A stretch of DNA of 64,000 nt, taken from positions 365,501 to 429,500 of the forward strand of contig JADKKK010000006.1 of assembly GCA_016720545.1 (NCBI GenBank), read 5' to 3'. Under the pieces are notes generated by a model. It saw nothing but the letters and a program-made list of their open reading frames with translations, was not told the origin of the DNA and did not search any database. This stretch comes from Myxococcales bacterium (GTDB lineage: Bacteria; Myxococcota_A; Polyangia; Polyangiales; Polyangiaceae). Made by a program: the position numbers and the translations under genes. This document shows positions 20,763-29,989 of this stretch, piece after piece (within the stretch, counting starts at the first letter, position 1; each line of letters begins with the position of its first letter).

Positions 20763-21502
20763 TGAGCGACGCCCCGCCCGATCGACCCACGTTTCAGCTC
20801 GACGGACGCGAGATCCCCTTCGAGCCCGGGCAGTCCGTGCTGGCGGCCGCGCTCGCGGCGGGCCGGTACATTCCGTATCTCTGTTACCACCGCGAGTTCG
20901 AGCCGCACGGGAGCTGCAAGGTGTGCACCGTCCGGGTCAACGGGCGTCCTCATGCGAGCTGCACCGAGCCCGCCCGCGCCGGCGACGTCGTCGAGTCGAG
21001 CGCCGAGGACCTCACCGAGCAGCGAAAGACCCTCGTGCAGTTTCTGTTCACCGAGGGCAACCACTTCTGCCCGTCGTGCGAGGCGAGCGGGAGCTGCACG
21101 CTCCAAGCGGTCGGCTACGAGCTCGGCGTGACGAACGCGCACTTCAGCCCCCTCTTCCCCGATCGACCCCTCGACGCCTCCCACCCCGAGGTGCTCCTCG
21201 ATCTGAACCGCTGCATCCTCTGCGAGCTGTGCGTGCGCGCCAGCGCGCTGGTCGACAAGAAGAGCGTATTTTCCCTGTCGGGGCGCGGGATCACGAAGCA
21301 CCTCGTGGTGAACGCGGAGTCGGGCAGGCTGGGCGACACCCACCTGTCGTTGGAAGACAAGGCCATGAGCGTGTGCCCCGTCGGCGTCATCTTGCGGAAG
21401 CGCCGCGGCTTCTCGGTGCCCATCGGTCAGCGGGCCTACGACGCCGAGCCCATCCGCGCCGTGGCGACCTCGGCCGCGGCGTCGCGGCGGGAGGACCCAT
21501 GA
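20762..21502 (+). CDS. hoxU: NAD-reducing hydrogenase diaphorase subunit HoxU
   Basis: This small diaphorase subunit matches the N-terminal part of NuoG and carries Fe-S clusters linking HoxF to the hydrogenase module. Near the N-terminus is a [2Fe-2S] ferredoxin motif (YLCYHREFEPHGSCKVCTV, then a Cys in RPHASC). Next comes the His/Cys-ligated cluster (NHFCPSCEASGSC), then a [4Fe-4S] set (NRCILCELCVRAS and later SVCPVG). The length of 246 residues is typical. The ATG overlaps the hoxF TGA and follows a GAGGAGG ribosome site inside the hoxF end. The stop overlaps the ATG of hoxY (ATGA), so the four hox genes are coupled. Confidence 0.92.
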   Translation: MSDAPPDRPTFQLDGREIPFEPGQSVLAAALAAGRYIPYLCYHREFEPHGSCKVCTVRVNGRPHASCTEPARAGDVVESSAEDLTEQRKTLVQFLFTEGNHFCPSCEASGSCTLQAVGYELGVTNAHFSPLFPDRPLDASHPEVLLDLNRCILCELCVRASALVDKKSVFSLSGRGITKHLVVNAESGRLGDTHLSLEDKAMSVCPVGVILRKRRGFSVPIGQRAYDAEPIRAVATSAAASRREDP

Positions 21503-22047
21503 GCGCGCCCGCGCGGAAGCTGCGCGTCGCGACCACCTCGCTCGCGGGGTGCTTCGGCTGCCACATGTCCCTCCTCGACATCGACGAGCGGCTGGTCTCC
21601 CTGCTCGAGCGCGTCGAGATCGACGCGTCGCCGCTCACGGACAAGAAGCACCCCGGGCCGTGCGATCTCGGCCTCATCGAGGGCGGCCTCTGCAACGCGG
21701 AGAACGTGCACACGCTGCGTGCGTTCCGTGCACAGTGCAAGATCCTCGTCGCCGTGGGTGCCTGCGCGATAAACGGCGGGCTCCCCGCGCAGCGAAACCA
21801 CCTCGACGTCCGCGAGTGCCTCCAGTCGGTCTACCTCAGCGGGCGCGGGGTCGAGCGCGGCTTCATCCCGAACGACCCCGAGCTGCCGCTGCCGCTCGCC
21901 AAGGTCCACCCGCTGCACGACGTCGTAAAGATTGACTACTTCCTGCCCGGCTGCCCGCCCCCGGCGGACGCTATTTGGCAGTTTCTCACCGATCTCCTCG
22001 CCGGCCGAACTCCCCGCTTCGGCCACGGCCTCATTCACTACGACTGA
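21499..22047 (+). CDS. hoxY: NAD-reducing hydrogenase small subunit HoxY
   Basis: This is the hydrogenase small subunit holding the proximal [4Fe-4S] cluster that takes electrons from the NiFe site in HoxH. The Cys ligands are visible in GCFGCHMSLLDIDERL, EGGLCNAENV, VAVGACAINGG and FLPGCPPPADAIW. The length of 182 residues fits the short HoxY type with one cluster. There is no Tat signal, as expected for a cytoplasmic enzyme. The ATG overlaps the hoxU stop, and hoxH follows after 36 bp. Confidence 0.93.
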   Translation: MSAPARKLRVATTSLAGCFGCHMSLLDIDERLVSLLERVEIDASPLTDKKHPGPCDLGLIEGGLCNAENVHTLRAFRAQCKILVAVGACAINGGLPAQRNHLDVRECLQSVYLSGRGVERGFIPNDPELPLPLAKVHPLHDVVKIDYFLPGCPPPADAIWQFLTDLLAGRTPRFGHGLIHYD

Positions 22048-22083
22048 TCCCCTTCGCCGGGACACGTCCCGGGAGACCGCACC

Positions 22084-23574
22084 ATGCCGAATGCGCCCCA
22101 CTCACCCCTCGACACAGCCGCGAACCCCGAGGGGCTCCGGCGCGTGGTGATCGAGCCCGTGTCTCGCGTGGAGGGGCACGGCAAGGTCACCATCCTCCTC
22201 GACGAGCAGCGCAAGGTGCACCAGGTGCGCCTCCACATCGTCGAGTTCCGGGGGTTCGAGCGGTTCATCCAGGGGCGACCCTACTGGGAGGTGCCCGTGA
22301 TGGTGCAGCGCCTCTGCGGCATCTGCCCCGTGAGCCACCACCTCGCCGCCTCCAAGGCCCTCGATCAGGTGGTCGGCGCGCGCACCCTCACGCCCGCCGC
22401 GGAGCGCGTGCGGCGGCTCATGCACTACGGACAAATCTTGCAGTCGCACGCGCTGCACTTCTATCACCTCGCCTCGCCCGACCTGCTCTTCGGCTTCGAG
22501 AGCGAGCCCGGTCGACGCAACGTGGTGGGCGTGCTCGCGGCTCACCCGGAGATCGCGCGCCAGGGCATCTTGTTGCGGAAGTTCGGCCAAGAGGTCATTC
22601 GTGTCACGGCGGGCAAGCGCATCCACGGCACGGGGTCCATCCCGGGCGGAGTGAACAAGGCCGTCACGGTGGCCGAGCGCGACGAGCTCCTCCGCCCCCT
22701 CCCCGACATGCTCGCGTGGGCCGAGGCCGGCGTGCGCCTCGTGGCCGAGCTCCACAACGCGAACCGCGAGCTCTACGACACGTTCGGCACGGTGCGCTCG
22801 AGCCTCTTGTCCCTCGTGGGGCGCGACGGCGAGCTCGACCTCTACGACGGCGTGCTCCGCGCGCGCGACGCCGACGGCGCGCTCCTCTTCGACGGCGCCG
22901 CCCCCGAGCAGTACGACGACCTGCTGCGCGAGAACGTGCGCTCGTGGAGCTACATGAAGTTCCCGTTCATCGCGTCGCGTGGCGCCGAAGACGGCTGGTA
23001 CAAGGTGGGCCCGCTCGCGCGCCTGCAGAACTGCGATCGCGTCGGCACGCCGCGCGCGGAGGCCGCGCGGCAGGAGCTGCTCGCGAGCTCGCCCGGGCGC
23101 CTCATCCACGCGCCGCTCGCGTTCCATTGGGCGCGCATGATCGAGCTGCTCCACGCCGCCGAGGTCATCGAGCGGCTGCTCGCCGATCCCGAGCTCCTCG
23201 GCCAGGAGCTCGTCGCCTCGGGCCCGCGACAGCGGAGCGGCGTGGGGATCCTGGAGGCGCCCCGCGGCACCCTGATTCACCACTACGAGGTGGGCGACGA
23301 CGATCTCGTCACCATGTGCAACCTCATCGTCTCCACCACGCACAACAACCAGGCGATGAACGAGGCGATCCGCGAGGTCGCGCGGCGCTTCCTGGACGGA
23401 CGCGAGCCGACGGAGGGGCTGCTCAACCACATCGAGGTGGCCATTCGGGCCTTCGATCCTTGCCTGTCGTGCGCGACGCACGCGCTTGGAAAGATGCCAC
23501 TCCACGTCGACATCGTGGGGCCCTCGGGCGAGCTGCTCGAGCGCCTCGCGCGGGACGGCGAGCGCGAGGCGTGA
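22084..23574 (+). CDS. hoxH: NAD-reducing hydrogenase large subunit HoxH
   Basis: This is the catalytic subunit with the NiFe(CN)2CO site. The N-terminal L1 motif is RLCGICPVSHH (C78, C81) and the C-terminal L2 motif is DPCLSCATH (C460, C463, H466). After H466 the chain continues for 30 residues (ALGKMPLHVDIVGPSGELLE and onward). This is the C-terminal extension that the HoxW endopeptidase removes after Ni insertion. The length of 496 residues and motif EPVSRVEGHG near the start are normal. Its stop overlaps the GTG of the protease/HypF frame, which fits a coupled operon of enzyme and maturation factors. Confidence 0.95.
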   Translation: MPNAPHSPLDTAANPEGLRRVVIEPVSRVEGHGKVTILLDEQRKVHQVRLHIVEFRGFERFIQGRPYWEVPVMVQRLCGICPVSHHLAASKALDQVVGARTLTPAAERVRRLMHYGQILQSHALHFYHLASPDLLFGFESEPGRRNVVGVLAAHPEIARQGILLRKFGQEVIRVTAGKRIHGTGSIPGGVNKAVTVAERDELLRPLPDMLAWAEAGVRLVAELHNANRELYDTFGTVRSSLLSLVGRDGELDLYDGVLRARDADGALLFDGAAPEQYDDLLRENVRSWSYMKFPFIASRGAEDGWYKVGPLARLQNCDRVGTPRAEAARQELLASSPGRLIHAPLAFHWARMIELLHAAEVIERLLADPELLGQELVASGPRQRSGVGILEAPRGTLIHHYEVGDDDLVTMCNLIVSTTHNNQAMNEAIREVARRFLDGREPTEGLLNHIEVAIRAFDPCLSCATHALGKMPLHVDIVGPSGELLERLARDGEREA

Positions 23575-26459
23575 CGCCCGCGCCGCTGCTCCTTTTCGCT
23601 GTCGGCAACCCCTCGCGCGGCGACGACGCCCTCGGTCCCACCCTCCTCGACCGCGTGAGCGCCTCGCTCGCCCCGGAGATCGCGCGCGGCGAGGTGGAGC
23701 TGCTCGCCGACTTTCAGCTCCAGCCCGAGCACGCGCTCGACCTCGTGGGCCGAGCGCGCGTGGTCTTCGTCGACGCGTGCGTGCGGGCCGCGCCACCCTT
23801 CGAGTGGCGGCGGCTCCGACTGCGCGAGGAGGCGCGCCGAGACACGTCGACGTCGAGCCACGCGATGTCGCCGAGCGCCCTCCTCGAGGCGTACCGGGCG
23901 GTGGAGCCGGCGGGGAGCACGCCCCCCGAGGCATGGACGCTCGCGATACGCGGGGAGCGCTTCGAGCTCGGAGAGCCGCTCTCGCCGCGGGCGGCGGCTC
24001 ACCTCGACGCGGCGGTGGACGACCTCGTGAGCCGGGTGCGCGGCGAGTGGGCGGAGGGCGCCGACGTGACGGGCGGCGGCGTGGTGGCGGGCGAGCGGGT
24101 CGTGCTCGAGGGCGTGGTGCAGGGGGTCGGCTTTCGGCCGTGGGTGCACCGCGTGGCGAGCGCGCTCGGGCTCTCCGGAAAGGTGTGGAATACATCTAAC
24201 GGCGTCACCGTCGACGCCTACGGCCCGCCCGCGGCGCTGCGCGCGCTCGGCGTCGCGCTCCAGCGCGAGGCGCCCGCGGGCGCCGTCGTGCGGAGCGTGC
24301 ACCGGTCGCCGCTCGCGTCGCTCCCGCCCGGCGCCCACGGGTTCACCGTCGGCGAGAGCGACGCGAGCGGCCCCGTCGCGATGGGCCTGCCGCCCGACCT
24401 CGCGACCTGCGCCGCGTGCCTCGCCGAGGTCGCGTCGCCGAGCGATCGCCACCACGGCTACGCGTTCACGAGCTGCACGGGCTGCGGTCCCCGCCTCGCG
24501 GTGATCCTCGCGCTTCCCTACGACCGCCAGAACACGACGCTCGCGGGCTTCGCGCTCTGCACGGCGTGCGCGCGCGACTACGCGACCCCGAGCGCGCGCA
24601 GGTTTCACGCCCAGACCCTCGCCTGCCCCGCGTGCGGGCCGCGCGTGTGGCTCGCGGATCCGGAGGGCGTCCCCACGCCCGCGGGCGAGCCCGTCGCGGC
24701 GGCGGCGGCGGCGCTTCGCGACGGCGCGATCGTGGGCGTCCAGGGGCTCGGGGCGTTTCACCTCGTGTGCGACGCGACCTCCTCGCGGGCCGTCGCTGAG
24801 CTCCGCCGACGCAAGCGCAGGGAGACGCAGCCGCTCGCGGTGATGGTCGCGGACCTCGAGGCCGCGCTCGCCCTCGCAGAGCTCGACGTCGCGGCGCGCG
24901 AGGCGCTCTGCTCCCCGGCCCGACCCATCGTGCTGGCCCCCTCGCGCGGCGCCTCGATCGCCTGCGAGGTGCGAGGCCCCTCGCTGCGCGCGGGCGTGCT
25001 CCTGCCCTACACGCCGCTCCACGCCGCGCTGCTCGCGGAGGCCGGGAGGCCGCTCGTGTTCACCTCGGGCAACGCGAGCGGGGGCCCCGCGATCATCGAC
25101 CACGAGGGCGCGCTGACGCACCTCTCCGGCCTGGTCGACGCGCTGCTGCTCCACGATCGACCGATCGCGCGCCGCGTGGAGGACTCGGTCGTGGCGACGG
25201 GGCCGCGCGGCCTGCGCGTGCTCCGCCGCTCGCGCGGGTTCGCGCCGCACCCCGTGCGCCTCCCGAGGGCGTCGCCCGAGCCCGTGCTCGCGGTCGGTGG
25301 CCACCAAAAGAACACCGCGTGCGTCGTGGTCGGCGACCTCGCCTACCTCACCCCACACCTGGGAGATCTTGGCCTCTACGAGGGCGAGCTCGCTTGGCGC
25401 CGCGAGGTGGAGGGGTTCGAGGCGCTGCTCGGCGTGCGCGCCGAGGTGCTCGCGCACGACCTCCACCCCGACTACGCGTCCACGCGGTACGCCCTCGCGC
25501 GGGCCGCGCGACGCCGCGTCGGCGTGCAGCACCACGCCGCGCACGCGCTCGCGACGCTGGCTGAGATCCACGTGCGAGAGCCCGTGTTGGCGGTCGTGTA
25601 CGACGGGACCGGCTGGGGGCCGGACGGCACCGCGTGGGGCGCCGAGCTCCTCGCGGTGGACGGGGCGCGCTGGCAACGCGTGAGCGCGTTCCGCCCCGTG
25701 CCGCTGCCCGGCGGCGAGCGCGCGATCCGCGACGTCTGGCGCGCGGCCCTGGGGATGCTGCACGACGCCTTCGGGAGCGACGAAGCGCGCGCGCTCGCCG
25801 AGCGGTTCGAGGTCTTTCGCGCGCAGACGCCTGCGCGGCTCGACACGGTGCTTCGCGCGCTCGACGGGGGCGCCGCGACCACGCGCGCGCGAGGCCTCGG
25901 CCGGTGGTTCGACGCGCTCGGAGCGCTGGTGCTCGGGCTGTCGCACGCCGGCTTCGACGGCCACGTCGCGCTCGCGCTGGAGGAGCACGCCGACCCCCGC
26001 GACGCCCCACCCTACCCGATCGACACGCCGACCCGCCTCGCGCTCGACGGTCCGCTCTCGGCGGCGAACGAGATCGATCCACGACCCACCGTCCACGCCG
26101 TCGTGCAAGACCTCCTCGCAGGCGCGGCGCCGGGCTGGGTCGCGGCGCGCGTCCACGCGACGGTGGTGGAGGCGACGTGCACCGTGGCCGCGCGAGCCCT
26201 CGCCGAGACCGGCCTCCGGCGCGTGGTGCTCTCGGGTGGTGCGCTTCAGAACAGGCTCCTCGAGCGGGGCCTCGTCGCGCGGCTCGGCGCCGAGACCGTC
26301 GTCATGGCGAGGGACGTGCCGGTGAACGACGGCGGCCTCGCGCTCGGCCAAGCGTGGGCCGCTGTGCTCGCGCTGACCGAGCCCGCGAGCGCGGCGGTCG
26401 ATCGCGCGGCGGGGCTCGCGCGCGAGGACGAACCGGCGATCACGTGCTCGTCCACGTAG
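23571..26459 (+). CDS. hoxW-hypF: HoxW-type hydrogenase protease and HypF carbamoyltransferase in one open frame
   Basis: One uninterrupted frame of 962 residues carries two maturation functions. Residues 1-160 look like the HoxW endopeptidase that trims HoxH (FAVGNPSRGDDALGP, VVFVDACV, SHAMSPSALLEAY). From about 175 it is HypF, which makes the cyanide ligand precursor. HypF parts in order are acylphosphatase (LEGVVQGVGFRPWVHRV), two zinc fingers (CAACL...CTGCG near 280 and CTACA...CPACG), a YrdC-like domain (QGLGAFHLVCDATSS) and the carbamoyltransferase with VQHHAAH near 652, GGALQNRLLE and NDGGLALGQ. No stop or RBS separates them, so it is either a true fusion or hides an indel. The normal HypF end is lost: the last codons (ITCSST) come from hypC sequence. 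Confidence 0.85.
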   Translation: MTPAPLLLFAVGNPSRGDDALGPTLLDRVSASLAPEIARGEVELLADFQLQPEHALDLVGRARVVFVDACVRAAPPFEWRRLRLREEARRDTSTSSHAMSPSALLEAYRAVEPAGSTPPEAWTLAIRGERFELGEPLSPRAAAHLDAAVDDLVSRVRGEWAEGADVTGGGVVAGERVVLEGVVQGVGFRPWVHRVASALGLSGKVWNTSNGVTVDAYGPPAALRALGVALQREAPAGAVVRSVHRSPLASLPPGAHGFTVGESDASGPVAMGLPPDLATCAACLAEVASPSDRHHGYAFTSCTGCGPRLAVILALPYDRQNTTLAGFALCTACARDYATPSARRFHAQTLACPACGPRVWLADPEGVPTPAGEPVAAAAAALRDGAIVGVQGLGAFHLVCDATSSRAVAELRRRKRRETQPLAVMVADLEAALALAELDVAAREALCSPARPIVLAPSRGASIACEVRGPSLRAGVLLPYTPLHAALLAEAGRPLVFTSGNASGGPAIIDHEGALTHLSGLVDALLLHDRPIARRVEDSVVATGPRGLRVLRRSRGFAPHPVRLPRASPEPVLAVGGHQKNTACVVVGDLAYLTPHLGDLGLYEGELAWRREVEGFEALLGVRAEVLAHDLHPDYASTRYALARAARRRVGVQHHAAHALATLAEIHVREPVLAVVYDGTGWGPDGTAWGAELLAVDGARWQRVSAFRPVPLPGGERAIRDVWRAALGMLHDAFGSDEARALAERFEVFRAQTPARLDTVLRALDGGAATTRARGLGRWFDALGALVLGLSHAGFDGHVALALEEHADPRDAPPYPIDTPTRLALDGPLSAANEIDPRPTVHAVVQDLLAGAAPGWVAARVHATVVEATCTVAARALAETGLRRVVLSGGALQNRLLERGLVARLGAETVVMARDVPVNDGGLALGQAWAAVLALTEPASAAVDRAAGLAREDEPAITCSST

Positions 26460-26786
26460 GCTTCGCTATCCGAAGGATCGCCCCCGAGGACCTCGCCGAG
26501 ACGCTCGCCTTCTTCGAGGCCATGGCGTCCGAAGATCTCGAGGGCCTCTCGCCGGGCGACGCGCGCGCGGACGCTCCGAAGGCGCCCGCGTGGCGCTGGC
26601 AGAGGCGGGCCACCACGTGCTCACCTACGGCGACATGCTGCGGGTCCCCGGCCGCGCGCGCTCGCTCGACGACGCGCGGGCCGCGGGCGCTCGCGTCGAC
26701 GTGCTCTACGCGGCTACGCAGGCCGCCGGTGGGAGCCCGCGCGAGCGACCACCCCGTCGTGTTCTTTTGCCACCGGCTTCGAGACC
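26441..26786 (+). pseudogene. Remnant of hypC-hypD joined to the hypF end
   Basis: The sequence matches hypC from GATCACGTGCTCGTCCACGT onward (compare 46917) and then hypD (compare 47300-47510), with two deletions. The first removes the hypF stop and the hypC start, with junction at the shared CCGGCG. The second removes the hypC end and about 75 codons of hypD. HypD-like residues GHHVLTYGDMLRVPGRARSL and DVLYAATQAA are visible. Similarity stops at GGCTTCGAGACCA, where unrelated sequence begins. It cannot make a functional product. The intact genes lie at 46796-49236. Confidence 0.85.
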
Positions 26787-26789
26787 ATG

Positions 26790-27097
26790 GGATTTCTTCG
26801 GCACGATCGAGGCACCATTCTCCGCCCATCGGTACAGAGATTTCCAGAGCAGGCTGTCTCACGTGATGTTGGCACAGGGCCGCGCCCGCTCGTCGGGCCG
26901 GTGAACACGATGGGGCTCGGGCGCTCGAACCGGATGGGCCACTCGAGGGTGAACAGCTCCTTCTCGTGCACCAAGAACGGGAGCGGGAGGTTCGGTGTAT
27001 TGCACACAAGCTTCTGCGCGTCCCGGGTGGCGATGCGCTCGACGAAATGCAGCAGGCCCTGCGCGTCGACGCGCACGATGGGGATCGCGGGGCGCAC
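26790..27097 (-). CDS. Hypothetical protein, 3' end cut by the hyp junction
   Basis: A GTG preceded by AGCGAGG opens a frame reading RPAIPIVRVDAQGLLHFVER, then IATRDAQKLVCNTPNLPLPF, HEKELFTLEWPIRFERPSP and FTGPTSGRGPVPTSRETA. The composition is protein-like, with no signal peptide or membrane helix. I recognise no family. The frame runs into the truncated hypD sequence, so the natural C-terminus is probably lost. The end given is the breakpoint, not a stop codon. Confidence 0.4.
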
Positions 27098-27171
27098 CTC
27101 GCTTGGCGGCTAGGCTCGCGGCGTGGTACGCGAACCACTGAGCCCGTTCCTCGCCGCCGACCTCGTGACCC

Positions 27172-29091
27172 TCAACGCGCGCGGACCGCACGCTTCAGCT
27201 GATCCACGATCATCTGTATTGAGGGCCGGTATCCGTAGAGGGGATTCGGCGCTCCATCGACCTCCTTGTCGGCCGCGGCGGCGGTGATGGGGCAGATCGA
27301 GCCGACGATGCCCTGGTCCTTCAGGGCGTGCGCAACGCGCAGCTCACGCGTCGTCGGGTAGGCCTTGGCGCGGCTCTGGATGGTGGCCGACGAGCACAGC
27401 GGCGGGTTCTTCGAGCCGTCGCAGTCGCAGGTCTCGCGGTTGGAGACCCCACACGCCGCCGGGAGCCTGAGCGGAAAGGTGCATGCATATTGCAGGTCTC
27501 GCCCCTTCGTGTCCCAGTCGCGTAGCTGCCCCGCCTCTTCGTTGTTCCCAGGGGTTGAGCTCGGCGCTGGTCGGCCAGCGCGCGGAACAATGGAAGCATC
27601 CATCCGAGGATCGATGCCTTCGAGGTTGTACCTGGCGGGGTCGCTGCCGAGGATCTTGACCCAGTCATTCTCGCTGAGCTTGCTCCGCCCGGAGTCCTTC
27701 GGATCAAAGTGAAGTAGGTCGTGCGGTACGCCGCCGATCACCGCGAAGAAGACCTGATCGGGCGTGCGGGGACCCTTCTCGAGGGTGCAGAGTCTCCCAT
27801 CGCTCTCGCCCTCTGCCGAGGTCGGGAGGTTCTTCGAGAAGAGGGGGTTTCGGCAATTCGCTTGGCCGACGTAGTTGCCATTCGCGTCGTGCTCACTCAG
27901 GCGGTCGGGGACCTGGGTCTTGGACAGACCGTCGACGTAGCGCTGGATGGGGTATTGCGGATCGACGCCATATCGCTTCTTCATCTTGTGGAAGCGAACG
28001 TTCATGTCGTCGTCGTTCTTGCCATAAAACCCAGCGTTTTCCTTACAGCGAGGGTCGTTTTTGACGACCGGCGAGTCCTTGAAGCCGCACGAGGTGCAGT
28101 CTGGGCTGGCAGGATTGGTATCGCACGCTGAGTTGCCCTTGGGCGCCGTCGAGCCGCCGCGGCTTGGGTCACGCTGCGCGCCCGGCACGCCAACCGAGGC
28201 CGGAAAGACCGTGTTCATGAACGCCCACCCCTGGCCGCCGAGGGAGAGCGGATCAACCGAAGAGTCGTCCTCGTCGGTCAAGAGCACGACGACGACGAGT
28301 GAGTCTGGGCGGAGAAAGTCCGCGCGCTGCTGGAGGATCGTTTGGTCCGTCCCCGCGTACCTCGCGGTGTTGCCCTCGCGGACGATCCGCTCGTACGGGT
28401 CTGGTTGCACGAGGAAGTGGTAGAAGCTCTCGAGCTGCGCCTCCAGCCCGCAGCCGTGTTCCTTCACGCCGGCGACGAGCCCCGAGAACGCACCGTTGAG
28501 CTCGTCCAGCGAGGTGTAGGGCGTCGCGCCCGGCGAGGGACTCGTCGTCTCGTTGCGTTTCACGGAGGGGAACCACGCGAGAAAGTTCGATGGGCTCGCG
28601 TTCGCGATGGCCGTTTCCTTGACGCCGGAGCGGTTGACGAGGCGACCCTTGTCGTCGTTGTGGGCTACCAGGCTCGGGTCCACAGGGCTCGTGGCGTCGG
28701 TCGGGCAGCTGTCGGACCCAAAGCCTCCCATCGACGAGGTGACCACGCCGACGTGAATGTCGGAGATGGGCCTGTGCTCGGCCCGGCCCGTCGCACACTC
28801 CTGCCCCTCTCCCGCCGCCGGGTCGGCGCGAGTGCCGTTCGGCTTTCCGTCGGCGTCCACGCAGCGAGGCGTGACGAGACTCTGGATGAGCTCCGGTACG
28901 GCCTCAGCCAGAAGGGCCTGCTTGTCGCCCATAGAGCGTGAATTGTCGATCATGAGCAAGAGATCGATTTTCGTCGAAGGCGGCTGCGCGACGGGGAACG
29001 TGTAGGTGGTGACGTCCGCGCAGGCCAGCGTTGTGAACGTGGCGAGCGCGACGAGCGCAACAGAGGGGATTCGTACGGCTAGGCCCTGCAT
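27172..29091 (-). CDS. Lipoprotein with von Willebrand A-like domain
   Basis: The 639-residue product starts MQGLAVRIPSVALVALATFT and has a lipobox ending LACAD, so it is a membrane-anchored lipoprotein. The start ATG follows GAGAGAAGC. The chain contains the metal-ion-dependent adhesion site LLLMIDNSRSMGDKQ (D-x-S-x-S, near residue 48) and later VVVVLLTDEDDSS, a pattern of large myxobacterial VWA lipoproteins. Many Cys residues in the second half (SACDTNPASPDCTSCGF, RETCDCDGSKNPPLCS) suggest extracytoplasmic disulfides. The function is unknown and adhesion or ligand binding is inferred. A shorter relative of the same type lies at 51890-52853. Confidence 0.75.
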   Translation of the reverse strand: MQGLAVRIPSVALVALATFTTLACADVTTYTFPVAQPPSTKIDLLLMIDNSRSMGDKQALLAEAVPELIQSLVTPRCVDADGKPNGTRADPAAGEGQECATGRAEHRPISDIHVGVVTSSMGGFGSDSCPTDATSPVDPSLVAHNDDKGRLVNRSGVKETAIANASPSNFLAWFPSVKRNETTSPSPGATPYTSLDELNGAFSGLVAGVKEHGCGLEAQLESFYHFLVQPDPYERIVREGNTARYAGTDQTILQQRADFLRPDSLVVVVLLTDEDDSSVDPLSLGGQGWAFMNTVFPASVGVPGAQRDPSRGGSTAPKGNSACDTNPASPDCTSCGFKDSPVVKNDPRCKENAGFYGKNDDDMNVRFHKMKKRYGVDPQYPIQRYVDGLSKTQVPDRLSEHDANGNYVGQANCRNPLFSKNLPTSAEGESDGRLCTLEKGPRTPDQVFFAVIGGVPHDLLHFDPKDSGRSKLSENDWVKILGSDPARYNLEGIDPRMDASIVPRAGRPAPSSTPGNNEEAGQLRDWDTKGRDLQYACTFPLRLPAACGVSNRETCDCDGSKNPPLCSSATIQSRAKAYPTTRELRVAHALKDQGIVGSICPITAAAADKEVDGAPNPLYGYRPSIQMIVDQLKRAVRAR

Positions 29092-29778
29092 GCTTCTCTC
29101 CCACGCTGTTCTATACACGAAGCCACGCTGGGCATGAGCCGTTTCGGCGGATCGTTGGGGAACGGACCGAGCGGCGAAGACGACGCGGGTGCCGAGAGCG
29201 TAGGCGAAACAAGCCACTCTCCCAGAGCTGGCGCATGGCGGGACGGCGTGGCTCGAGGCACCTGCACGGTGGCCGGTGGCCGCGCCGAGCCGGTTTCGGC
29301 CCTGGCACGGAGGTTGCCGAACCCGAGCAACCTGCATGCGGGCGCATGCCCGAGAGGCCGCGCGCCCAAGGGCGGCCCGTTCGAGACGAGTGGAACAGGC
29401 GTGGACTACGACGGCCAGCAACGGTCGAGCACGAGTCGTCGTGGGGAATCCCGAGCGGGCGAACGTTGAAGTACCAGTTCCATGGCTGCACGGACGTTCG
29501 AGATCGAGAGCGGCTATCGCATCGTACGCGGCGTGGCGCTCGGGTTCGCGTTCGGGCTTGGGGGCGTAGTGGTCCTTGTAGGCCAAGTCTCGACGGGCGA
29601 GCTTCTCGCCTGGCCGGCGGGCCGTGGCCATGAGCCGATGCGCGACGGCGCGGATCGGGCGAACGGGAGCGCGCTCGCGCGGAGGGCAACGGCGCAAGTC
29701 GCTGATCAGATGCGACGGGGTCGACGGGGGCTGGCCTGGCGCTTGACCCTCGCTGTCGCTTCCGCTTACCGTCGCCCC
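29092..29778. other. Intergenic region without a convincing gene
   Basis: This 687-bp gap separates the VWA lipoprotein gene from the interrupted small membrane-protein gene. Open frames exist on both strands, but their residues are Arg/Ala/Pro-rich and show no family. It contains one copy of a 48-bp element repeated at 31720. It must hold the promoters of both divergent neighbours, but I see no clear sites. Confidence 0.4.
29681..29728 (+). repeat. Dispersed 48-bp repeat, copy 1
   Basis: It starts GGAGGGCAACGGCGCAAGTC and ends GATGCGACGGGGTCGACGGG. It matches 31720-31767 at all but a few bases. The two copies lie in the same orientation on either side of the interrupted membrane-protein gene, so they may be shared upstream or downstream control sequence or old coding remnants. 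Confidence 0.7.
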
Positions 29779-29989
29779 ATGAATCAACCAGGCCAAATGG
29801 CGAACAGCCAGCAGGCTCCGCGGGCGCCGCAGCGCAATGTCGGGCTCTTGGTTCTCGGCGTGATTGCGCTCGGGGCCGCGACCGTCGCAATGTTGCTCTA
29901 CGCTTATTCGGCGCGGCAAGCGCTCAGCTCGCTGGACCTTGGTTCTTCGTTCCTCACCGAATCGTGGGAGAAGAGGATGAGTATATTCG

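Noticed and set aside
21975..23570. 5' extension of the HoxW-HypF frame through hoxY and hoxH
   Set aside because: The extension is out of frame with hoxH and Arg/Pro-rich. The true start is the GTG overlapping the hoxH stop.
23283..26351. 1,022-codon minus-strand frame opposite HoxW-HypF
   Set aside because: It is an antisense shadow of the G+C-rich coding strand with no family motif, and the plus strand holds all the HypF motifs.
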